This document shows positions 17,233 through 26,450 of a DNA stretch of 64,000 bases, in pieces. Location of the stretch: NCBI GenBank assembly GCA_965234405.1, contig OZ248346.1; one strand, given 5' to 3'. Made by a program: the position numbers and the translations under genes. The notes under the pieces are model-generated. The model did no database searches and was not told the origin of the DNA. It saw nothing but the letters and a program-made list of their open reading frames with translations. The DNA is from Planktophila turicensis. Lineage in GTDB: Bacteria > Actinomycetota > Actinomycetes > Nanopelagicales > Nanopelagicaceae. Numbering within the stretch: the first letter of the stretch is position 1; each line of letters opens with the position of its first letter.

Positions 17233-18315
17233 ATGGCATCAGTTGTATTCGAAAATGCATCACGCATCTACCCAGGCACAACAGCTCCTGCAGTAGACAA
17301 GCTCAACCTCACCGTCGCAGATGGCGAGTTCCTTGTTCTTGTTGGACCATCAGGTTGCGGTAAGTCAACATCACTTCGTATGTTGGCAGGCCTTGAAGAG
17401 ATCGACGGTGGTCGAGTTCTTATCGGAGATCGTGACGTTACAAACGTTGCACCAAAAGATCGCGATATCGCGATGGTCTTCCAGTCATATGCGCTTTACC
17501 CACACATGACTGTTGCAGAGAACATGGGCTTCGCTCTTAAGATCGCAGGCATTGATAAAGCAGAACGCGAAAAGCGTGTCCGCGAAGCAGCAAAGTTGCT
17601 CGACCTCGAGCCATACCTAGAGCGCAAGCCAAAGGCACTTTCAGGTGGTCAGCGTCAGCGCGTTGCAATGGGTCGTGCGATTGTTCGCGAACCACAGGTG
17701 TTCTTGATGGACGAACCTCTTTCAAACCTTGATGCGAAGTTGCGCGTTGCAACTCGTACACAGATTGCTGCATTGCAGCGTCGCCTCGGAATTACAACTG
17801 TCTACGTAACACACGACCAGGTTGAAGCTATGACCATGGGTGATCGCGTTGCAGTTCTTAAGGATGGCTTGCTTCAGCAAGTTGATACACCTCGTAATCT
17901 TTACGATAAGCCAGCGAACGCGTTCGTTGCAGGCTTTATCGGATCTCCTGCAATGAACCTCCTTACCGCTCCTGTTTCAGGCGGAAAGGCTCAGCTTGGA
18001 GACCTCAATATCGATGTTCCAGCATCAGCTGGCACATCTGTCACAGTTGGTATCCGTCCAGAAGGTTGGACAGCTGCTTCAACTGGTTTCCACGTACTCG
18101 TAGAAGTTGTTGAAGAACTCGGTTCTGATGCATTCGTATACGGAAAGCCTGCAGATAACAATGTGAAGTTTGCTAACTCTGTCGATGAAGGCGCACAAGT
18201 AATTGTTCGCTGGGATCCAAAGAATCCACCAAAGCCAGGCGAGACAATCACAGTTGCTAACGTTCCAGGTGCAGTACACCTATTCGATGCAACAACAGGT
18301 GCTCGTATTAACTAA
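17233..18315 (+). CDS. msiK: Multiple-sugar ABC transporter ATPase (MsiK/UgpC/MalK type)
   Basis: A 360-residue ABC ATPase. It has Walker A GPSGCGKST (38-46), Q-loop MVFQSYALYPHMTV, signature LSGGQRQR, Walker B MDEPLSNLDA and the C-terminal TOBE/regulatory domain typical of CUT1 sugar systems. Such proteins energise several separate sugar importers. No permease or binding protein is adjacent, which fits a shared MsiK. The start has SD AAGGAA 9 nt upstream, the leader is structured, and a strong terminator follows, so the gene looks monocistronic. Confidence 0.9.
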   Translation: MASVVFENASRIYPGTTAPAVDKLNLTVADGEFLVLVGPSGCGKSTSLRMLAGLEEIDGGRVLIGDRDVTNVAPKDRDIAMVFQSYALYPHMTVAENMGFALKIAGIDKAEREKRVREAAKLLDLEPYLERKPKALSGGQRQRVAMGRAIVREPQVFLMDEPLSNLDAKLRVATRTQIAALQRRLGITTVYVTHDQVEAMTMGDRVAVLKDGLLQQVDTPRNLYDKPANAFVAGFIGSPAMNLLTAPVSGGKAQLGDLNIDVPASAGTSVTVGIRPEGWTAASTGFHVLVEVVEELGSDAFVYGKPADNNVKFANSVDEGAQVIVRWDPKNPPKPGETITVANVPGAVHLFDATTGARIN

Positions 18316-18327
18316 GAAATTAACTAG

Positions 18328-18359
18328 AAAAACCCCGTCGATTATTCGGCGGGGTTTTT
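18328..18359 (+). terminator. Intrinsic terminator after msiK-like gene
   Basis: AAAACCCCGTCG pairs with CGGCGGGGTTTT around an ATTATT loop (one G-U pair) and ends in a run of six T. The A-rich left arm means it may also act on the minus-strand operon that ends at 18359, making it bidirectional. Confidence 0.9.
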
Positions 18360-19045
18360 TATTGGGCAATATCTAATGTGCCGCGGAGAACATGCACATT
18401 ACCGCGACCGAACTTTCTCCAAGCATCGGTATGAACGAGTGCGGTATTTTCATCAATCCCCAGCAGAGTTGCATCAGAAAAAGTATGAGCGATAAATGCT
18501 GTGACGCGATCTGGTAGCCAGCCCAACATCTTGTCGTAATGGGGAATCACTTCAATGCCGGTAAGTAGACCAAGACCTTCTGAGTGATGAGACTTTCGAA
18601 TTCCCATGATGGTCCCGCCAAATGCCATTGCTCCAGCTGAACATCCAGCTAACGAAGTTCCTGTCTTCCACTGGGCAACAATTTCATTCCAGAGCGGTGA
18701 ACCATTGAAGATTTCAGCAACGCGATGAGGGTCTCCCCCAGAAAAGTAAATGAGTCCAGCACCTTCGATTGCATCAACAAAGTCTGGATTGAAAGCATCT
18801 TCGCGTTCGTGGATTGGCAAGTAAATGCATTCGCTACCAATGCGATCTGATTGCTCTTGTCCTAAACGCTTCCACTTTTCACGACTGAAGTCGCCTTCAT
18901 GAGAAGAGGCAGTTGGAATCTGAACAAAGGTATTTCGTTTACCTCTAGAAATAGCACGATGCAGGAGCTCGGTTTCAAGCTCCTGCATCTGTACTGAATA
19001 TTCACCAGAACCAACGAGTGCGATCGCACCAGCGCTCTGGTCCAT
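18359..19045 (-). CDS. Peptidase S51 / cyanophycinase-like protein
   Basis: A 228-residue class I glutamine amidotransferase-like protein. It has a nucleophile elbow AGCSAGAM (Ser about 136), a YFSGGDPHRV strand-turn upstream and GIEVIPHYDK after it, the pattern of dipeptidase E/cyanophycinase relatives (S51). The natural substrate is unknown; members cleave Asp-X dipeptides or cyanophycin. It follows icd by 21 bp with no clear SD, and its stop abuts the msiK terminator. The family is well supported, the function is not. Confidence 0.75.
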   Translation of the reverse strand: MDQSAGAIALVGSGEYSVQMQELETELLHRAISRGKRNTFVQIPTASSHEGDFSREKWKRLGQEQSDRIGSECIYLPIHEREDAFNPDFVDAIEGAGLIYFSGGDPHRVAEIFNGSPLWNEIVAQWKTGTSLAGCSAGAMAFGGTIMGIRKSHHSEGLGLLTGIEVIPHYDKMLGWLPDRVTAFIAHTFSDATLLGIDENTALVHTDAWRKFGRGNVHVLRGTLDIAQ

Positions 19046-19066
19046 AGCTTTCGTTAAGCCGAAGCC

Positions 19067-20281
19067 TTACGCCATTGCCTTCTTGAGGTTTTCATCGATT
19101 GAATCGAGGAACTGCTGAGTTGTTTGATAAGGCGCATCCTTAGAGATAAGAAGTGCAAGATCCTTTGTCATCTTTCCTTCTTCAACTGTCTGAATACATA
19201 CCTGCTCGAGAGTCTTTGTGAACTTAGCAAGCTCAGCATTGTTATCAAGTTTTGCGCGGTGAGCAAGGCCCTGTGTCCACGCGAAGATAGATGCGATTGG
19301 GTTTGTTGAAGTCTCTTTACCTGCCTGGTGATCGCGGTAGTGACGTGTCACAGTTCCGTGAGCAGCCTCTGATTCGCAGACCTTTCCATCTGGTGTCATC
19401 AAGACAGATGTCATCAAACCAAGTGAGCCGTAACCCTGTGCGACGGTATCTGACTGAACGTCTCCGTCGTAGTTCTTGCATGCCCAGACGTAGCCACCTT
19501 CCATTCGAAGTGACATAGCGACCATGTCATCAATGAGGCGGTGCTCGTACCAGATACCTGCAGCTTCGAACTGAGTCTTAAATTCTGCCTGGTAGATCTC
19601 TTCGAAAATATCTTTAAAGCGACCGTCATATGCCTTAAGGATTGTGTTCTTTGTTGAGAGGTAGACAGGGAACTTGCGAAGAAGTCCGTAGTTCAATGAT
19701 GCACGAGCAAAGTCGCGGATTGAATCATCGACGTTGTACATAGCCATCGCTACACCTGAAGATTTGAAATCGTAGACTTCAAATTCCTGCGGCGCTGAAC
19801 CGTCTTCAGGAACGTAAGAGAGCGTGAGCTTTCCTGGACCTGGAACCTTGAAATCTGTTGCGCGGTACTGATCGCCAAATGCGTGGCGACCGATAACGAT
19901 TGGCTTAGTCCAGTGTGGAACAAGGCGTGGCACGTTGCTGATGATGATTGGTTCGCGGAAGATTACGCCGCCAAGGATGTTGCGGATTGTTCCGTTAGGA
20001 GACTTCCACATCTTCTTAAGACCGAACTCTTCAACGCGAGCTTCATCAGGAGTAATAGTTGCGCACTTGATACCGACGCCATGCTTCTGGATTGCCTTAG
20101 CTGAGTCGATAGTGACCTGATCATCAGTTGCATCGCGGTGTTCCATACCGAGGTCGTAGTACTCGAGGTTGACGTCGAGGTAAGGCAGGATCAACTTATC
20201 CTTGATGAACTGCCACATGATGCGGGTCATTTCATCGCCGTCGAGCTCTACAACTGTTCCTTCTACTTTGATCTTTGCCAT
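19067..20281 (-). CDS. icd: Isocitrate dehydrogenase (NADP+), homodimeric type
   Basis: A 404-residue enzyme of the eukaryote-like subfamily II. It has VVELDGDEMTRIMW at the N-terminus, the phosphate/substrate loop KSPNGTIRNILGG and the NADP-binding AAHGTVTRHYRDHQAG near residue 310. It oxidises isocitrate to 2-oxoglutarate and CO2, making NADPH. SD GGAGAAG lies upstream of the ATG. It is next to mdh, and sucCD lie further up the same strand. Confidence 0.95.
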   Translation of the reverse strand: MAKIKVEGTVVELDGDEMTRIMWQFIKDKLILPYLDVNLEYYDLGMEHRDATDDQVTIDSAKAIQKHGVGIKCATITPDEARVEEFGLKKMWKSPNGTIRNILGGVIFREPIIISNVPRLVPHWTKPIVIGRHAFGDQYRATDFKVPGPGKLTLSYVPEDGSAPQEFEVYDFKSSGVAMAMYNVDDSIRDFARASLNYGLLRKFPVYLSTKNTILKAYDGRFKDIFEEIYQAEFKTQFEAAGIWYEHRLIDDMVAMSLRMEGGYVWACKNYDGDVQSDTVAQGYGSLGLMTSVLMTPDGKVCESEAAHGTVTRHYRDHQAGKETSTNPIASIFAWTQGLAHRAKLDNNAELAKFTKTLEQVCIQTVEEGKMTKDLALLISKDAPYQTTQQFLDSIDENLKKAMA

Positions 20282-20309
20282 TATCTTCTCCGGTTTTTGT
20301 TGTGATTAA

Positions 20310-21260
20310 TTAAAGAGTCTGTACATCTGCTTGCTTAGCGCGGACTGCTTCAGCAGCTTCTTTGAGTGATGCAACTTCTGCATCAGTGAGCTTGCTTTCG
20401 ACAACCTTGCGAATACCGGTCTTGCCGATTTCTGCTTCAACACCAAGGTAAACGCCAGAGATTCCATATTCGCCATCGACCCATGCGCACACTGGCATGA
20501 CTTCGCCTGAATCTTCGATAACTGCTTTAGCCATACGAGCAGCAGCTGCAGATGGTGCGTAGTAAGCAGAACCTGTCTTAAGGAGCGCCACAACTTCTGC
20601 GCCACCATTACGTGTGCGATCAACGAGTTCGTCGATTTCAGCTTGTGACAACTTATCTGAAAGTGGAACGCCGGCAACTGTGCAACGACTTGGAACTGGA
20701 ACCATGGTGTCACCGTGTGAACCAAGGGTTAGAGTCTTTACTGAACCAACTTCAACGCCAAGCTTTTCAGCAACGAAGTTGGTAAAGCGTGCTGTATCGA
20801 GCATTCCTGCCTGACCCATCACGCGGTTCTTAGGAAAGTTTGTTGCAATCTGTGCAAGTGCTGTCATTTCATCAAGTGGGTTTGAGACCACGATGATGAC
20901 GGCATTCGGTGAGTGCTTTGCAGTATTTTCAGCAACGCCACGGACGATGCCAGCATTGACGCCGATCAAATCCATGCGGCTCATGCCAGGCTTACGTGGA
21001 AGTCCTGCTGTAATGACAACGACATCAGAGTTAGCTGTCTTCTCGTAACCAGCGCCTTCAGGAGTTGTTGTTGCGCCAGTGATCTTTGTTTCGAATCCTT
21101 CGATAGAACGAGATTGGTTCATATCGAGAGCAAGGCCTTCAGGCTTTCCTTCGAGAATATCTGTCAGTACAACCTCATCGAAGATGTTGTATTCAGCTAA
21201 ACGAAGAGCTGTAGTTGAACCATAGAAACCTGCACCTACAACGGTGACTTTCTTTGCCAT
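20310..21260 (-). CDS. mdh: Malate dehydrogenase (LDH-like)
   Basis: A 316-residue NAD-dependent dehydrogenase. It has Rossmann VVGAGFYGST near residues 6-15, the substrate loop AGLPRKPGMSRMDL (an arginine where lactate enzymes have glutamine) and catalytic GSHGDTMVP. It interconverts malate and oxaloacetate. FYG replaces the commoner xVG after the glycine loop. It shares the minus strand with folD and a DUF3017 gene, an order kept in other Actinobacteria. Confidence 0.93.
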   Translation of the reverse strand: MAKKVTVVGAGFYGSTTALRLAEYNIFDEVVLTDILEGKPEGLALDMNQSRSIEGFETKITGATTTPEGAGYEKTANSDVVVITAGLPRKPGMSRMDLIGVNAGIVRGVAENTAKHSPNAVIIVVSNPLDEMTALAQIATNFPKNRVMGQAGMLDTARFTNFVAEKLGVEVGSVKTLTLGSHGDTMVPVPSRCTVAGVPLSDKLSQAEIDELVDRTRNGGAEVVALLKTGSAYYAPSAAAARMAKAVIEDSGEVMPVCAWVDGEYGISGVYLGVEAEIGKTGIRKVVESKLTDAEVASLKEAAEAVRAKQADVQTL

Positions 21261-21311
21261 GAACGTATCCTTTTTAAGTAGCTATATAAGTATCTTGACG
21301 TCGAGAGAACT

Positions 21312-21539
21312 CTACAACCCCTTCGGAAGGGCGATAGCCAGACCAAAGAGCACAATCGCAATGGCGAGCGGGAGGTAGCGCTCAATTCTGCGCTTATTCC
21401 ATTGCGAAAGCGAGATCACGCCGGTGCCCGCTGAAATCAGAAGGGCGCCGGTGCGGACAAATCCTGCGATACCGAGAATAACGCCGAGTGAAATCGCGAT
21501 GTATGCAGCGCGAAGTTGAAGGGCTGTTATCGCTCGCAT
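21312..21539 (-). CDS. DUF3017-like small membrane protein
   Basis: A 75-residue protein with two to three hydrophobic helices (about 10-32, 34-44 and 55-72) and a basic loop QWNKRRIERYLP. It starts 13 bp inside the 3' end of folD in another frame. Small DUF3017 proteins occur beside folD and mdh in many actinobacteria, which is the reason for the call. The function is unknown. Confidence 0.7.
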   Translation of the reverse strand: MRAITALQLRAAYIAISLGVILGIAGFVRTGALLISAGTGVISLSQWNKRRIERYLPLAIAIVLFGLAIALPKGL

Positions 21540-22369
21540 GCATCAACCACATTCATCAAAAGCATCGCGCGAGTCATTGGTCCAACCCCGCCAGGCATCG
21601 GCGCCACGAAAGATGCAACGTTCATAACACCAGGATCAACATCGCCCAATAAACCAGCTTCGGTACGAGAGATTCCAACATCGAGAACTGCAGCCCCTGG
21701 CTTAATCATCTCGGCCTTGAGGAAATGCGCCTGACCGATTGCAGCAACAACAATATCTGCGCGCTGTGTGTGAGCAACTAAATCTTTTGTGCCTGTATGC
21801 GTCAGTGTCACGGTTGCATTCTCTTGTTTGCGAGTTAACAACAAACCAAGTGGGCGACCAACAGTGAGGCCGCGACCGATAACAACTACTTCTGCTCCGG
21901 CCAAAGGAATTTTGTAATGGTTAATCAATTCAACGATTCCGCGAGGAGTGCAAGGAAGTGGTGCTTCATATCCTGCAACCAGGCGACCTAGATTCATTGG
22001 ATGCAATCCATCTGCATCTTTATCTGGATCGATTGCTTCAAGAATAACTTGGGTATCAATGCCCTTTGGAAGTGGAAGCTGCACGATATATCCGGTGCAC
22101 TCTTTTGCTGCATTGAGATCTTTAATTGCAGCAAGAACATCAGCTTGGGTAGCCGATGCCGGAAGATCAATACGGATTGAATTGATTCCGACTTCATGGC
22201 AATCACGATGCTTTCCGCCAACGTAGGAATGCGAACCAGGATCATCGCCAACCAGAACGGTGCCAAGACCTGGAGTAATTCCCTTTGCCTTAAGGGCTGC
22301 AGTGCGAACAGCAAGATCTTTTTTGATTGAGGCAGCCAGTGCCTTTCCATCAAGTATCTGTGCGCTCAT
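21527..22369 (-). CDS. folD: Methylenetetrahydrofolate dehydrogenase/cyclohydrolase
   Basis: A 280-residue bifunctional FolD. It has the active-site YVGGKHRDC segment (the lysine follows GG; the family usually has YVxxKxKxC), VQLPLPKGID, PCTPRGIVEL, the NADP-binding VVIGRGLTVGRPLG and C-terminal PMPGGVGPMTRAMLL. It makes 10-formyl-THF, the one-carbon donor used by the adjacent purH and purN products. It is 21 bp below purH. Confidence 0.95.
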   Translation of the reverse strand: MSAQILDGKALAASIKKDLAVRTAALKAKGITPGLGTVLVGDDPGSHSYVGGKHRDCHEVGINSIRIDLPASATQADVLAAIKDLNAAKECTGYIVQLPLPKGIDTQVILEAIDPDKDADGLHPMNLGRLVAGYEAPLPCTPRGIVELINHYKIPLAGAEVVVIGRGLTVGRPLGLLLTRKQENATVTLTHTGTKDLVAHTQRADIVVAAIGQAHFLKAEMIKPGAAVLDVGISRTEAGLLGDVDPGVMNVASFVAPMPGGVGPMTRAMLLMNVVDACER

Positions 22370-22390
22370 GTGGCAATCCTATTCTCTGGC

Positions 22391-23938
22391 TTAAGCGTGT
22401 GAGAAATGTCGAGTGCCAGTAAAGAACATCGCTACGCCTGCTTTGGTGGCTGCGGCAATAATTTCTTCATCGCGGACGCTTCCACCAGGCTGAACAATCG
22501 CTGTGACACCCGCTGCTGTCAGGATTTCAAGGCCATCGGCAAATGGGAAGAATGCATCAGAGGCTGCAACGCTTCCAGCGACGCGATTACCTGCGCGATC
22601 AACTGCCAGTTTTGCTGAATCAACACGATTGACCTGGCCCATACCAATTCCAACTGCAGCGCCATCTTTAGCGAGCAGAATCGCATTGCTCTTTACTGCG
22701 CGCACTGAGCGCCATGCAAAAGCCAGATCTTTAAGGACATCGGAAGAAACAGGAGCACCAGTTACTTGCTTCCAATTCTTTGGATCATCACCATCGGCAT
22801 TAATTAAATCTGTCTGCTGCACAAGAACTCCACCAGATACAGGGCGAAGTTCAAGCGGTGAGATAGAAGTTGTCGCGCAAGTAAGAATTCGAATGGATGG
22901 CTTCTTCATCAGAATTTCAAGCGCTGCAGCTTCATACTCTGGAGCGATGATGACTTCTGTAAAGATTTGCGAAAGAGGTTCAGCCATTGCAACGGTGACT
23001 TTGCGGTTTGCTGCGACAACGCCACCGAATGCTGAAACTGGGTCGCATGCATGTGCCTTTGCATAGGCATCTGCGATATCTACACCCACTGCTACGCCAC
23101 ATGGATTAGCGTGCTTGATAATGGCAACGCATGGTTCGGAGTGATCGAGCGCGGTACGCCATGCAGCATCGGCATCTGTGTAATTGTTAAATGACATCTC
23201 TTTACCGTGCGACTGAACAGCGTTAACGATTCCTGCCGGTCCTCCGCGATAGATGGCCGCCTGCTGATGAGGGTTCTCGCCGTAGCGCAAGGAGTTTTCG
23301 CGCTTCCAGATGAGACCGAGCCAATCCATATCTTCCATCTTCGCGCTCACTGTAGAACCAAGCCAACTTGCGATGGTGAGGTCGTATTCAGCAGTAGTGC
23401 GGAAAACTTCAAGAGCTAAGCGCTTACGGTCTTCATCGGTAAATCCACCAGCTTTGATGGATGCGATGACATGGTCATATTGGTCTTCATTGCAGACAAC
23501 TGCAACAGAGCCATGGTTCTTTGCCGCACCGCGAAGCATTGAAGGACCACCGATATCGATCTGTTCAATGCACTCTTCAAATGAAGCGCCAGACATAAGG
23601 GTTTTATAGAAGGGATAAAGATTGATTACAACAAGGTCAAAAGGTGCGATATCGAGATCGGCGATTGCCTTGAGGTGTTCCGGGTTGTTCTGATCGGCCA
23701 AAATTCCTGAGTGAATCTTTGGGTGCAAAGTCTTAACGCGACCGCCCATAATTTCTGGGAAACCTGTGTAGCTACTCACTTCTGTGACAGCAAAGCCAGC
23801 ATCTTGAAGAGTCTTTGCAGTTGAGCCAGTGGAAAGGATCTCAACGCCGGCGTCAGATAGGCACTGCCCGAGTTCGAGGAGGCGATCTTTGTCGTAGACG
23901 CTTACTAGTGCACGTCGAATGGGTTTGCGATTAGCCAT
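22391..23938 (-). CDS. purH: Bifunctional AICAR transformylase / IMP cyclohydrolase
   Basis: A 515-residue two-domain enzyme. The N-terminal MGS-like IMP cyclohydrolase has RALVSVYDKDRL, STGSTAKTLQDAG and GGRVKTLHPKIHSGIL; the C-terminal AICAR formyltransferase has KHANPCG, SAFGG and PGGSVRDEE. It performs the last two steps of IMP synthesis. I chose the ATG at 23938 because GGAGAAG lies 7 nt upstream and MANRKPIRRALVSVYDK is the normal start; the frame extends 14 codons further up without an SD. It overlaps purN by 8 bp. Confidence 0.95.
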   Translation of the reverse strand: MANRKPIRRALVSVYDKDRLLELGQCLSDAGVEILSTGSTAKTLQDAGFAVTEVSSYTGFPEIMGGRVKTLHPKIHSGILADQNNPEHLKAIADLDIAPFDLVVINLYPFYKTLMSGASFEECIEQIDIGGPSMLRGAAKNHGSVAVVCNEDQYDHVIASIKAGGFTDEDRKRLALEVFRTTAEYDLTIASWLGSTVSAKMEDMDWLGLIWKRENSLRYGENPHQQAAIYRGGPAGIVNAVQSHGKEMSFNNYTDADAAWRTALDHSEPCVAIIKHANPCGVAVGVDIADAYAKAHACDPVSAFGGVVAANRKVTVAMAEPLSQIFTEVIIAPEYEAAALEILMKKPSIRILTCATTSISPLELRPVSGGVLVQQTDLINADGDDPKNWKQVTGAPVSSDVLKDLAFAWRSVRAVKSNAILLAKDGAAVGIGMGQVNRVDSAKLAVDRAGNRVAGSVAASDAFFPFADGLEILTAAGVTAIVQPGGSVRDEEIIAAATKAGVAMFFTGTRHFSHA

Positions 23939-24491
23939 TGATCTTCTCCAGGGTTGGTAAGAGTTCTGCAATGGTCGCAACTATGAGACCCCGTTCGACA
24001 ATCTTAATGCGTTCATGAAGTGACTCTTCGGTATCTTCTGGCAAGATTTCTACGCGTTCTTGCGCAATGACCTTACCTGTATCAACGCCTGCATCGACCC
24101 AGTGAATCGTGGTGCCGGTCTCGGTTGCACCTGCAGCTAGAGCATCACGCACTGCATGTGCCCCTGGATAAAGCGGAAGAAGCGCTGGATGGCTATTGAT
24201 GATCTTGAATTTATTGGTGATTCGCTCAGAGAGGATTCGCATAAATCCTGCGCTGACGACGAGATCTGGTTTGAGCGCAGCGATAAGGGTTTCTAGTTCG
24301 CGGTCCCACTCAGCGCGATCAGGCAACATGGGAATCGTAAAAGTTTCGATGCGCGCCTTATGTGCGCGATCAAGAACTGCAGCATCTCTTTGATCTGAAA
24401 TTACCGCGACGATATCTACATCCAGTTGGGCATCGAAGATGGCTTGAGCCAAAGTTCCGCTCCCTGATGCCAGGATGACGATGCGCTTCAT
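23931..24491 (-). CDS. purN: Phosphoribosylglycinamide formyltransferase
   Basis: A 186-residue GART. It has VILASGSGTLAQAI at the N-terminus, SAGFMRIL, the catalytic INSHPALLPLYPGAHAV (Asn-x-His) and WVDAGVDTGKVIAQE. It adds a formyl group from 10-formyl-THF to GAR. Its start overlaps the stop of the PerM-like gene (ATGA at 24488-24491). The sucCD-perM-purN-purH order matches mycobacteria. Confidence 0.95.
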   Translation of the reverse strand: MKRIVILASGSGTLAQAIFDAQLDVDIVAVISDQRDAAVLDRAHKARIETFTIPMLPDRAEWDRELETLIAALKPDLVVSAGFMRILSERITNKFKIINSHPALLPLYPGAHAVRDALAAGATETGTTIHWVDAGVDTGKVIAQERVEILPEDTEESLHERIKIVERGLIVATIAELLPTLEKING

Positions 24492-25561
24492 CGATTACTG
24501 CGATTCATGACAACAGTTGTTGCCGCTGCACCTATTCCGATTTCAAGCGCAGTTGAGAGTGCAAACTTCCAGATTGAGACTCCCATTGCCCCCATTTCAA
24601 CAGTGATGAGCGAGCCGCTGGCGAGATAGCCGAGCCCAATAAGGCTAACAATTGTGAATACATAGCTTTGAATAAGAGTTGTTATTCCATGCGTTAAAGA
24701 CCAGCGCGCTAGTAATACACCAAGAGCAATAAAGAGAAGTACTCCCAGCAGTGCCCATGGATGTTTCTGAGTTGGAAGCACGCCCAGAAGTGGAAGCGCT
24801 GGGATTTGTCCTAGGTCATAAGACAGCGGAGAAACGATTGTTCCTGCACCCACTGCCAGACCAGTTCCTGAGAAATAGGCAGCGAGAGCAACTGCTGCAT
24901 TAGGTAGATAGAGAATATTCAAGAAAAGTAGAAGAGCTCCGCCAAATATTCCTGGTTCGAGAGAGATTGAAATAGTCTTCACTAACGAGAAGTTGGCAAA
25001 GATCAGAATTGAAAGTGCGATAAGTGATGCGCCAAGAATGAGTGCAGTAATACGAGCTGCGATGCGCAATGGTCTTGATGGGTTTACACGATAACCAGCA
25101 GTGAGAGTTGCAATCAGCGCAATCAGAAAGGTAATGACAGGAGCCAAATACCACTGCGGCGTTACCGCAGTTGATTTACTCAAGAAAGCTAGTGCAGTAG
25201 CAAGTGCCATGTAGAGGCTAGCGAAAATAATGCGCACTGCATTGATGTCGTGGAAGTCGCCTTGAAGTCGATCAACGGCGCGATTAAATGCTGAGCGGAT
25301 TGCAATAAATGGAAGTACTACTCCCCCGATAGGTAAGTAGGTGAGATATCCAGCTAACCCTGTTGGTGGGAGTGAGAGCTGAAATGGAATGTGGTGTGCG
25401 CCAAGCCAAATCCAGACTGCGCCACGAATGGGATCGGTTGTGCTGCCACTTGCACTTCCAGCTGTCGCCCAAGCAATCAGCGCAATAAATGAAAATGGGA
25501 GCAGAAGAAAAGCGACGCTACGAAGTACATGAGACAACGAGACCGAGAGGACGCGTTGCAT
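24488..25561 (-). CDS. DUF6350/PerM-like polytopic membrane protein
   Basis: A 357-residue integral membrane protein with about nine to ten hydrophobic segments spread over the whole length and short loops. The sequence family is recognised mainly by place: in Mycobacterium the cell-division-linked PerM gene lies between sucD and purN exactly as here. Motifs such as LPIGGVVLPFIAIRSAFNRA fit the DUF6350 group. A role in division or envelope is inferred from synteny only. Confidence 0.65.
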   Translation of the reverse strand: MQRVLSVSLSHVLRSVAFLLLPFSFIALIAWATAGSASGSTTDPIRGAVWIWLGAHHIPFQLSLPPTGLAGYLTYLPIGGVVLPFIAIRSAFNRAVDRLQGDFHDINAVRIIFASLYMALATALAFLSKSTAVTPQWYLAPVITFLIALIATLTAGYRVNPSRPLRIAARITALILGASLIALSILIFANFSLVKTISISLEPGIFGGALLLFLNILYLPNAAVALAAYFSGTGLAVGAGTIVSPLSYDLGQIPALPLLGVLPTQKHPWALLGVLLFIALGVLLARWSLTHGITTLIQSYVFTIVSLIGLGYLASGSLITVEMGAMGVSIWKFALSTALEIGIGAAATTVVMNRSNR

Positions 25562-25568
25562 CGGAGAA

Positions 25569-26450
25569 TTAACGACCTAGGATGTCGCGCATCAACTGCG
25601 CTGTTTCACTTGGGGTCTGACCGACCTTAACTCCAGCTGCTTCAAGCGCATCTTTCTTAGCCTGCGCTGTTCCTGATGAGCCAGAAACGATTGCGCCAGC
25701 GTGGCCCATCGTCTTGCCTTCAGGTGCTGTAAATCCTGCAACGTAACCAACAACTGGCTTGGTTACATATTCAGAGATAAATGCAGCTGCGCGCTCTTCA
25801 GCATCTCCGCCGATTTCACCGATCATGACAATTGCAGTTGTCTCGGGATCATCCTGGAATGCGCGAAGACAATCGATATGAGTTGTTCCGATAACGGGGT
25901 CTCCACCGATACCTACTGCAGTTGAGAATCCGATATCGCGGAGCTCGTACATCATTTGGTAAGTAAGAGTTCCTGACTTTGAAACAAGTCCGATTGGTCC
26001 GCGCTTAGTGATATCTGCAGGAATGATTCCAACATTTGACTGTTCAGGGCTGATAAGTCCTGGGCAGTTAGGTCCGATGATCTGTGTTGTTCCCTTTTGT
26101 AGTGAGTATGCATAGAAGTATGCAGAGTCATGTACAGGAATTCCTTCAGTGATGACTACAACGAGTGGCATCTTGGCATCGATTGCATCAATAACAGCTG
26201 CCTTTGCAAACTTAGGTGGAACGAATACAACAGAGACATTGGCACCCGTTGCGGCCATGGCTTCAGCGACTGTGTTGAAGACAGGAAGTGTTGTGCCATC
26301 GATATCAACGCTCTGGCCACCCTTGCCTGGTGTTACTCCACCAACAACCTTGGTGCCTGATGCCAACATACGACGGGTGTGCTTAGTTCCTTCAGAACCA
26401 GTCATTCCCTGAACAATTACCTTGCTTGATTCATTGATAAAGATAGACAT
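25569..26450 (-). CDS. sucD: Succinyl-CoA ligase alpha subunit
   Basis: A 293-residue chain. It has the N-terminal CoA-binding VQGMTGSEGTKHTRRM, phosphohistidine region GGDPVIGTTHIDCL, GEIGGDAEERAA, and GHAGAIVSGSSGTAQAK containing the active-site histidine. With SucC it couples succinyl-CoA cleavage to nucleotide phosphorylation. It starts on the last base of the sucC stop. Confidence 0.95.
   Translation of the reverse strand: MSIFINESSKVIVQGMTGSEGTKHTRRMLASGTKVVGGVTPGKGGQSVDIDGTTLPVFNTVAEAMAATGANVSVVFVPPKFAKAAVIDAIDAKMPLVVVITEGIPVHDSAYFYAYSLQKGTTQIIGPNCPGLISPEQSNVGIIPADITKRGPIGLVSKSGTLTYQMMYELRDIGFSTAVGIGGDPVIGTTHIDCLRAFQDDPETTAIVMIGEIGGDAEERAAAFISEYVTKPVVGYVAGFTAPEGKTMGHAGAIVSGSSGTAQAKKDALEAAGVKVGQTPSETAQLMRDILGR

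Noticed and set aside
20306..20725. 139-residue minus-strand frame
   Set aside because: Out-of-frame overlap with mdh, which has full family motifs.
22503..23066. 187-residue plus-strand open frame
   Set aside because: Antisense shadow of purH, Ser/Ala/Arg-rich with no domain; typical for frames opposite conserved genes.
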